From Combretum micranthum (Eukaryota; Streptophyta; Magnoliopsida; Myrtales; Combretaceae): DNA of 64,000 nt. The notes below the pieces were generated by a model that saw only the letters and a list, made by a program, of their open reading frames with translations, did no database searches and was not told the origin of the DNA. A program made the translations under genes and the position numbers. The stretch is taken from NCBI GenBank assembly GCA_024138025.1, contig JAMXBD010000209.1, positions 496,001 to 560,000 on the forward strand, read 5' to 3'. Numbering within the stretch: position 1 is the stretch's first letter; each line of letters opens with the position of its first letter. This document shows positions 58,180 to 64,000 of this stretch, in pieces.

Positions 58180-61100
58180 GTCTGAATGATATATGTTTAC
58201 AAATACAATTATTTGAGCTTCTTGAAGGTCATGTGATGGACTACAAAATTAATTATCTAATTGATAAAATAAATATAATAATTAAAATATTAACTATTTT
58301 AATGGTGTGATTATAAATAGATATAAACTAAGACTAAATAATCGATGAAACCAATCTATTAAAAATAATGACGAAATCATAGAATTTACCTATCTTACTG
58401 TATACCGAAACTTTATTAGTTCTAAAACGTTTTCAGTTTTCTCTTTATATTTGGGGACCATGTATTTACTGAAATACTCAAAGTTGGCGTGACGGGCTTG
58501 GGTTATGTTCCTTGTAAAGTATGTAATTGGAGACCTAACCTGCCTAATTTCCAATTTTAACAGAGATTTAAAGGGGGAAAAAAAAATGAGAAAGCGACTT
58601 TTCAATAGTTAATCGCGACGCATCACCTTTGCTAATATTGGCTTTCAGTACATGTGGAGATCGCTAGGCTTCACAAGTAAGGGATAATATATCCCCTAAC
58701 TTGTTCCACAAAATTGCCTGTTGTCGTGTCCGGTTTGACACCCGCTGAACCGGTAATATTAAATTTAAAAAAAATTAAAAAGAAATTAATATTAACTAAA
58801 ACAGATGTTTTAACTTAAAATAAAATTGAACCTAAAAATAATAATTTTTATTCCTTTTATTATAAATATTGTTTAGATTATAGATTTATACATATACAAG
58901 CATATTCATCTTTAGTTGTAAATTTAGTAATGTGAGGCTAAAAATTAGTGTTTGACATAAACAAGTCCACAAAATAAAAAGAAATTTTATATTATTAAGA
59001 AATAAAATTTTACTTTTGACCACAAGCCTATATAGTTTAAATAATTTTTTTATTTTTTTATTTAACTTGCTGAACCCAATGGATATATGGATCTTGAGAG
59101 CAACCTGGCCTTGACTTGTGGACTCACCAAGGCCGCGGATGGATAAAGACCCATGTGGATGGGTCAAAGACCTGGACAATAAATATTATGAATAAATATA
59201 AATTTTTACCATTGTTATGAAAATAATTTAAAAATATATATATTTATATTTAACTTGCCAAATCTGATGGATTCATGGATCTTGATAGGAGACTTGGCCT
59301 TGACCCATGGATCCACCAAGTCCACTGATGGATCAAGATCCATATGAACGAGTCCAAGGTCTAGACTTACTGCTACTAATTCTCAGTTGAGACCCAAATC
59401 CATATTATAGATAGTTAGTATCTTCTTAGCTATATTTATAACAATTACTTGGAAATTTTTTTATATTGTGAGACAATAATAAATATTTAAACCCTTATTG
59501 TATTTCTGAAAAAAGGTTTAAGATTCCATTAGCATTTTAATTAACGGCTTAATATACTCTACTGAAATTTTTCTTTCCCATTTTAATTGGTACAGGAGAC
59601 CTAGGGCAGACTGAATGGACCAACTCAACCCTCCAACATGTGGACAGCATGGACTATGATGTCTTCCTCATACCAGGCGACTTATCCTACGCCGATAGTC
59701 AACAACCACTATGGGACTCCTTCGGTCGACTGGTCGAGCCTTACGCCAGCCAACGCCCTTGGATGGTGACTCAAGGCAACCATGAGGTTGAAGCCTTCCC
59801 CATCATCTACCCCGAAGGGTTCAAATCCTACAATGCGAGGTGGCGCATGCCGCACGAAGAGAGTGGCTCCACCTCCAACCTCTATTACTCCTTTAATGTT
59901 GCTGGTGTTCATATCATAATGCTTGGATCCTATGCCGAGTTTGATGTGGATTCGGATCAGTACAGTTGGTTGGAGGGTGATTTGGCGAATATCGATAGAG
60001 GGAAGACGCCGTGGGTGGTGGTGCTTTTGCATGCTCCTTGGTATAATACGAATACGGCTCATCAAGGGGAGGGAGAGAGCATGAGGAAAGCCATGGAAGA
60101 GTTGTTGTATAATGCTAGGGTTGATGTGGTTTTTGCAGGACATGTCCATGCATACGAGCGATTTGTAAGTGTATCTCGTTACCTTTCTCATTTTATGTTA
60201 AGCAATTCGATATATTTGAGGTAATTATAAACACATTCCGTAAACTATTAATTAATTTGACTCAAATATACAGTCTAAAAACTCCTAAAGTGTAATTATA
60301 TCACTAAATTATTTTTAAAAATTTACGTGTCAATCCCAAACTATTGTGAGATGGTAATTGTTTCACCAATAGGTCAATACATATGTACTTGTATAAAAGT
60401 GATAAGAAGTGGAGTAATATATTTACTACCCACTCTATCGTAATAGCAATTTCATTATAACGATATTTCTTACAAAGAGATATCAAGATGTTTAGTTTTT
60501 TATAATTACAATTCCATAAGAGTCACTATTATATAAAAAATATTATATAACTATTCATCATTTAATTTTATAAATATCAATTCAATGTTGGAATTGAAGT
60601 TTTATTCCAACATATCTCTTTAAAATAAAAAATGAATAATTGAAAATCCTATTTGAACTTGATCTCATTTCTCACTAATAGCATATTACAACTTTATTTC
60701 ATGGGTAGCCGTTGGAGCTTAGGGGTATTTATTTGCACTTACATCATTGGTTGTTGCACTTGACTTTACATATATATATATATATATATATTATTTTATT
60801 TTGCAAACGTATATAATATGTGCAATTATTATAGATTTCTTTATATTAATAATATATTTTTAAGTATTTATTTGATCTTAGAGGTTTGACCTTAACAACA
60901 CGCAAACTCTTATATTTATTTCTATCATGTTTTGCATTAGTACCTTAATAATCAACTTATTTAAGAGTTTGAGTTTACCAACTCATGATCTTTTATTTTT
61001 AAAATCATGTTTTCTATAGAGTTATAACATATGCAAATTTAAAAGATTAAACTTATAGATGCTGCAATAATTTTTTATATCTGCCCCAACATGACATGTG

Positions 61101-62255
61101 GCACAATACATGCATGACATAGTGTGATAATTTACTGAGTCTTCGGAAAGTAATCTTTGGTAGCCATTACTGGAATTATAGTACTGATCTTATTTCTACT
61201 TTGTAATGGTCTTGTAAATATTCAGACTAGGGTATACGACAACAAGGCAGACAAGTGTGGGCCGATCCATATTACTATTGGCGATGGAGGCAATAGAGAG
61301 GGACTTGCAATGAAGTTAGTACTTCAATCTCTTAGCTAATTGTAGTTTGCTACTTATCGGTCTTAGCTCTAAGCTGAACTAAGCATCCAAGCTAGAACTT
61401 AAATAATTTCAGCTCTACTCAACATTCAGCTTAATTTGAACTCAAACTGATTTTTATAATTATAAAATAATGCTTAACTTATTATAATACTTAATATGTC
61501 TGTACTCGATTATCTAACTTTATAAATAAATTATTCTTATTCTAATTAAAACAACAATAATGGTGTATATGTTGGACTTGAATTTAAGTAATAAATTTAT
61601 TTGGATTGAACTTAATTAGGCTTACAAATCAATCAAGTCAAATATGGTGAAGGTTGAGCTCAGTAAGATAAACTAATTGAGTAAATTGAGTTCAAAGAAA
61701 GATCACATTGAATTAGAGCAGTTTGCAAATAAACTTGTCTAGATTGCACTTATAGCCATAAATAGGACTGAGTAAAAAATATTCATGAAAAATGTAATAG
61801 GGGACGGATAATTCTACACTAGTATAATAATCCTTCATCATAAATGTATGAGTGATTTAAGATTTTTACGAGCTAATTTGGATAATTGATATCAAAGATT
61901 TAATGAAGTTATGATTTTTCATATCTACTACTTATCAATTTAGGTTACTTATTTTTCAATTTTCATTTCGTATTATTATCAGATCTTCTTTCATCTAATT
62001 TTGCTTTGATGTCTTGGTAATATTTTCAGATTTAAGAATCCAGCCTCATCTCTTTCTGTTTATCGTGAACCAAGCTTTGGTCATGGTCGGTTAAGAATAT
62101 TAGATGACAGCCGAGCACATTGGACGTGGCGTCGAAACAACGAAACAAATTCTGATGTCGCCGATGAGGTCTGGCTAGATAGCTTGGTCAAGTCAAGAGA
62201 TTGCATGGGAAATATTGAAACAGCCCAACCATCTTCAACGAACGATGAACTATGA
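55263..62255 (+). CDS. PAP: Purple acid phosphatase, PAP20/PAP22-like, with C-terminal NDEL (PAP gene 2)
   Basis: Same enzyme type as the leftward paralogue. The exons are 55263-55436, 55833-56124, 59596-60164, 61226-61314 and 62030-62255, all GT-AG, totalling 1,350 nt for 449 aa. Exon 1 gives a signal peptide (LTYLLFLVFSHVLLL, residues about 10-33). Exon 2 is the N-terminal PAP domain. Exon 3 is the catalytic core with GDLG (D157), GDLSY (D184, Y187), GNHE (N217), LLH (H301) and GHVH (H338, H340), so the active site is complete. Exons 4-5 are the C-terminal domain. Exon 3 is 6 nt shorter than in gene 1, from a two-residue gap after HQGE. Exon 5 is longer: after DCMGN a polar tail ends in Asn-Asp-Glu-Leu, close to KDEL/HDEL. 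The in-frame ATG at 55131 is rejected because it lies at the TATA box. Intron 2 is 3.5 kb. Confidence 0.93.
56693..56912. repeat. Short dispersed Tourist-like MITE, copy 11
   Basis: It has TGGGTATGTTTGTTTGTTGG at the left and AACCATTCAAACAGATC at the right. The core has ATCAAATAAATCAAATATAA and AAATGCAAATCAGATATATT, closest to copies 1 and 10. Confidence 0.55.
59063..59365. repeat. Diverged direct repeat, about 110 bp x 2, period near 189 bp
   Basis: Both copies share AACTTGC, GATGGATTCATGGATCTTGA-like, TTGGCCTTGACC, GGACTCACCAAG and GATGGATCAAGATCCAT-like blocks, separated by about 75 bp of AT-rich DNA. The GC-rich copies in an AT-rich intron look like internal repeats of an old mobile element. 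Confidence 0.7.
60165..61225. other. Intron 3 of PAP gene 2
   Basis: This 1,061-bp AT-rich intron has an (AT)n run at about 60769-60791 and nothing else recognisable. The corresponding intron of gene 1 is 100 bp. Confidence 0.8.
61315..62029. other. Intron 4 of PAP gene 2
   Basis: A 715-bp AT-rich intron with no features. It is similar in size to intron 4 of gene 1 (599 bp), the only intron pair of comparable length apart from the small first intron here. Confidence 0.8.
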
Positions 62256-63190
62256 ATGATACAAGGGTTGACATTCTAATTTAGGAAACTACATGATTCA
62301 CGTCAGTCATTATTATTTTTTTTTTTAAAGTTTCTTTCCCCTTCAGAATATAGACAGGGTAAAGATAGAATAAGTGGACTTATCAAAGGGAATATTCACC
62401 ATTTGCTTTGTAAATTATCATTATTTTGACCTAATACATCTCATTTTTTATCGGTGATATTGTTAATGGGCTAGGATGAATTGGGTTAGCAATAATTAAA
62501 TTGTGAAAATACCAATAACGATGTCTCTACGCATGGATTTCTAGTCCACTGGCCATGTGCAGTGAGAGCAAATCCAAGTGGCCCAAATGGTAGATGACAA
62601 GTTCTAGAATGGTTTATATTACGACCAGCTCATTTTACTTTCCCGAAGGCCAGGATTCACATGAGATAGGTTACAAAATCTTTTATCGTATCTTCAAGAA
62701 TCGTTAATTATGTATGCAGCATCGATCAACCACAAAATATGAATTTGTAGAATACTTATATAACATAAACATTGAATTAACAGTAGGTAAGGTGGCAAAT
62801 TAACCCAAAACCCTCACTTATACATATCCTACTTTGTACTAATAACATAAGAATAGCGAATCAGTATACCTTTTGTTGACCCTTAACATAATTTTAAAGT
62901 CTCCACCATAACAATATGAAAGCTATAATGCCACTAAAGTTCCATAGTTTTCTTCAAATTAAAATATGTATACCAAAGTTTGATAGAATACTTACATTGA
63001 AAGGGGAAGCTGATACTTACTAGTATTTAAAGGTTTGTCTTCCCCACAACCCTCACTCTCCTTTATGAAAGGTCTTGAAAAAAAAAAAAAAAAAAAGCTT
63101 AGATTTTGATAAGAGAAGAATCTCTAGGGGAAAGGAAGGGGGGAGAGAGAGGGATTACATTGAAAAGAAAAAAAGATCGAGAAAAGAATT
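62256..63190. other. 3' flank of PAP gene 2
   Basis: It should contain the 3' UTR. I see no canonical AATAAA in the first 300 bases. A poly-A run at 63080-63097 and a GA-rich stretch up to 63180 precede the TRIM element. Confidence 0.4.
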
Positions 63191-63224
63191 TGTGATACTC
63201 CTCAAATATAGATGGTAGAACTCT

Positions 63225-63335
63225 AATCACACATACGCTTTTTGGTGTAATAGCTCAAAGTTCATCAGAACTCTAAAGTTAAGTGTGTTTTAGGTAAAGC
63301 AATCTTAGGATGGGTGACAACTCGAGAAGCGCTAA
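63225..63335 (+). repeat. 5S rRNA-derived segment in the left TRIM LTR
   Basis: It contains CATCAGAACTCTAAAGTTAA (compare 5S CATCAGAACTCCGCAGTTAA), a box A-like AGTTAAGTGTG and a box C-like AGGATGGGTGAC. The spacing follows 5S rRNA, but many substitutions show that it is not a functional 5S gene. Confidence 0.8.
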
Positions 63336-63413
63336 CACCAAAAGGACAAAAATGTGCGGCGTATGGCCAAAGTGGATAATACCTCAGTGGGCAAAGTTCC
63401 GAGGTGTTGCGAG

Positions 63414-63425
63414 TGATATCGGAAC
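63414..63425 (+). other. Primer-binding site of the TRIM element
   Basis: TGATATCGGAAC matches the initiator tRNA-Met complement TGGTATCAGAGC at 9 of 12 positions and lies just after the left LTR. Confidence 0.55.
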
Positions 63426-63564
63426 AACTCACCAGCCGGAAGTCTCCGAGTGTGTCTTCACTACCTGATGTGATTATGGACCTGTGTAATAAAGCTAATG
63501 AGGACTTCAATTCTACAAGTGGGAGAGTATATGATACCCCATCAAATATAAATGGTGAAACTCT

Positions 63565-63675
63565 AATCACATATGCGCCTTTTGGTGTAATGACTTGGAG
63601 TTCATTGGAACTCTAAAGTTAAGCGTGCTCTGAACAGAGCAATCTCAGGATGAGTAACCCCATGGAAAGCACTAA
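63565..63675 (+). repeat. 5S rRNA-derived segment in the right TRIM LTR
   Basis: It has GGAACTCTAAAGTTAAGCGT and AGGATGAGTAACC. Box A is closer to true 5S here (AGTTAAGCGTGCT), and box C is more degraded than in the left copy. Confidence 0.8.
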
Positions 63676-63715
63676 CACTAAAAGGACAAAACTATGCGGT
63701 GTGTAGCCAAAGTTG

Positions 63716-64000
63716 TAGGAAGTAAAACTTTGCTAGATTGCAAGGTTCAATTTCAATTTCAACTCCAACAAATTACTAAAATGCCCTTCCTACCTATTAC
63801 GTTCTCTCTTTAGTCATTTTGATAATGAAAAAAAGGAAATAAAGTGAAAATGTACTATGAATACTCAAGAGAGGGGGTGAATTAAGTATTTGTCGAAAAT
63901 TTTGAAATAATTAATTTTGAAATCAGCAGATTAAAAATAAATGGATTTGAAGTGGACAAATAAACAATAAATAGAATGTATAAAATAAAAGAGAGGGATA
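63716..64000. other. Right-edge sequence
   Basis: Non-coding AT-rich DNA following the truncated LTR. No feature supported. Confidence 0.4.

Larger units (their letters stand above)
56125..59595. other. Intron 2 of PAP gene 2
   Basis: This 3,471-bp intron contains one Tourist-like repeat, an (AT)n run at 58147-58177 and a duplicated segment at 59063-59365. Open frames at 58059, 58390 and 58886 are intronic noise. The corresponding intron of gene 1 is 380 bp. Confidence 0.8.
63191..63715 (+). mobile_element. Cassandra-type TRIM retrotransposon (5S rRNA sequence in LTRs), right end truncated
   Basis: Two direct copies starting TGTGATAC (63191) and TGATACCCC (63532) lie 339 bp apart, each carrying a 5S rRNA-like segment. 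Between them lie a primer-binding site, about 105 bp of non-coding DNA and a purine tract (AAGTGGGAGAG) next to the second LTR. The internal region codes for nothing, as expected of a terminal-repeat retrotransposon in miniature. The second LTR loses similarity after 63715, about 38 bp before its expected end, so the element is truncated there and no target duplication can be checked. Confidence 0.82.

Noticed and set aside
63225..63675. Functional 5S rRNA genes
   Set aside because: Both copies have many substitutions in box C and stem regions, and they lie within direct LTRs beside a primer-binding site.

Overview
The window is nuclear DNA from a flowering plant, most likely a eudicot. It is strongly AT-rich, has GT-AG introns, and carries plant-only repeats: a Tnt1/Copia-type element, a Cassandra-type TRIM with 5S rRNA sequence in its LTRs, Mutator-like, hAT and CACTA elements. 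The species cannot be named from this sequence.

The only complete genes are two purple acid phosphatases (PAPs) of the PAP20/PAP22 type. One runs leftward (7754-14802, 432 aa) and the other rightward (55263-62255, 449 aa). Both have five exons with the same intron phases. Exons 2 and 4 are the same length in both (292 and 89 nt), and both keep all seven metal ligands. They look like an old inverted duplication whose 5' ends now stand about 40 kb apart. The rightward protein ends in Asn-Asp-Glu-Leu, which resembles an ER retrieval signal.

Left edge (1-5709): the last two coding exons of an unrecognised rightward gene. A complete 5.07 kb Copia element (260-5329, minus strand, target duplication CACCC) sits inside the penultimate exon, and a 154-bp CACTA MITE lies in the intron before it.

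Middle (14.9-55.1 kb): this spacer is almost all repeats. It holds several non-autonomous hAT elements (one with a perfect 8-bp target duplication), eleven copies of a short Tourist-like repeat counted across the whole window, and a tRNA-like SINE. Three adjacent but unrelated tandem-repeat blocks follow: A at about 25.2-29.3 kb, B at 29.3-33.0 kb with a period near 41 bp, and C at 33.0-38.5 kb. Two related LTRs of about 2.7 kb interrupt blocks A and C. A decayed 6 kb Mutator-like element (45.2-51.2 kb) carries a mudrA-type transposase and, downstream on the same strand, a plant mobile domain (PMD/MAIN-like) reading frame. A faint PIF/Harbinger transposase relic lies near 54 kb.

Right edge (62.3-64 kb): the 3' flank of the second PAP gene, then the Cassandra-type TRIM. 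I found no tRNA gene, no complete rRNA gene, no CRISPR array and no other intact protein gene.
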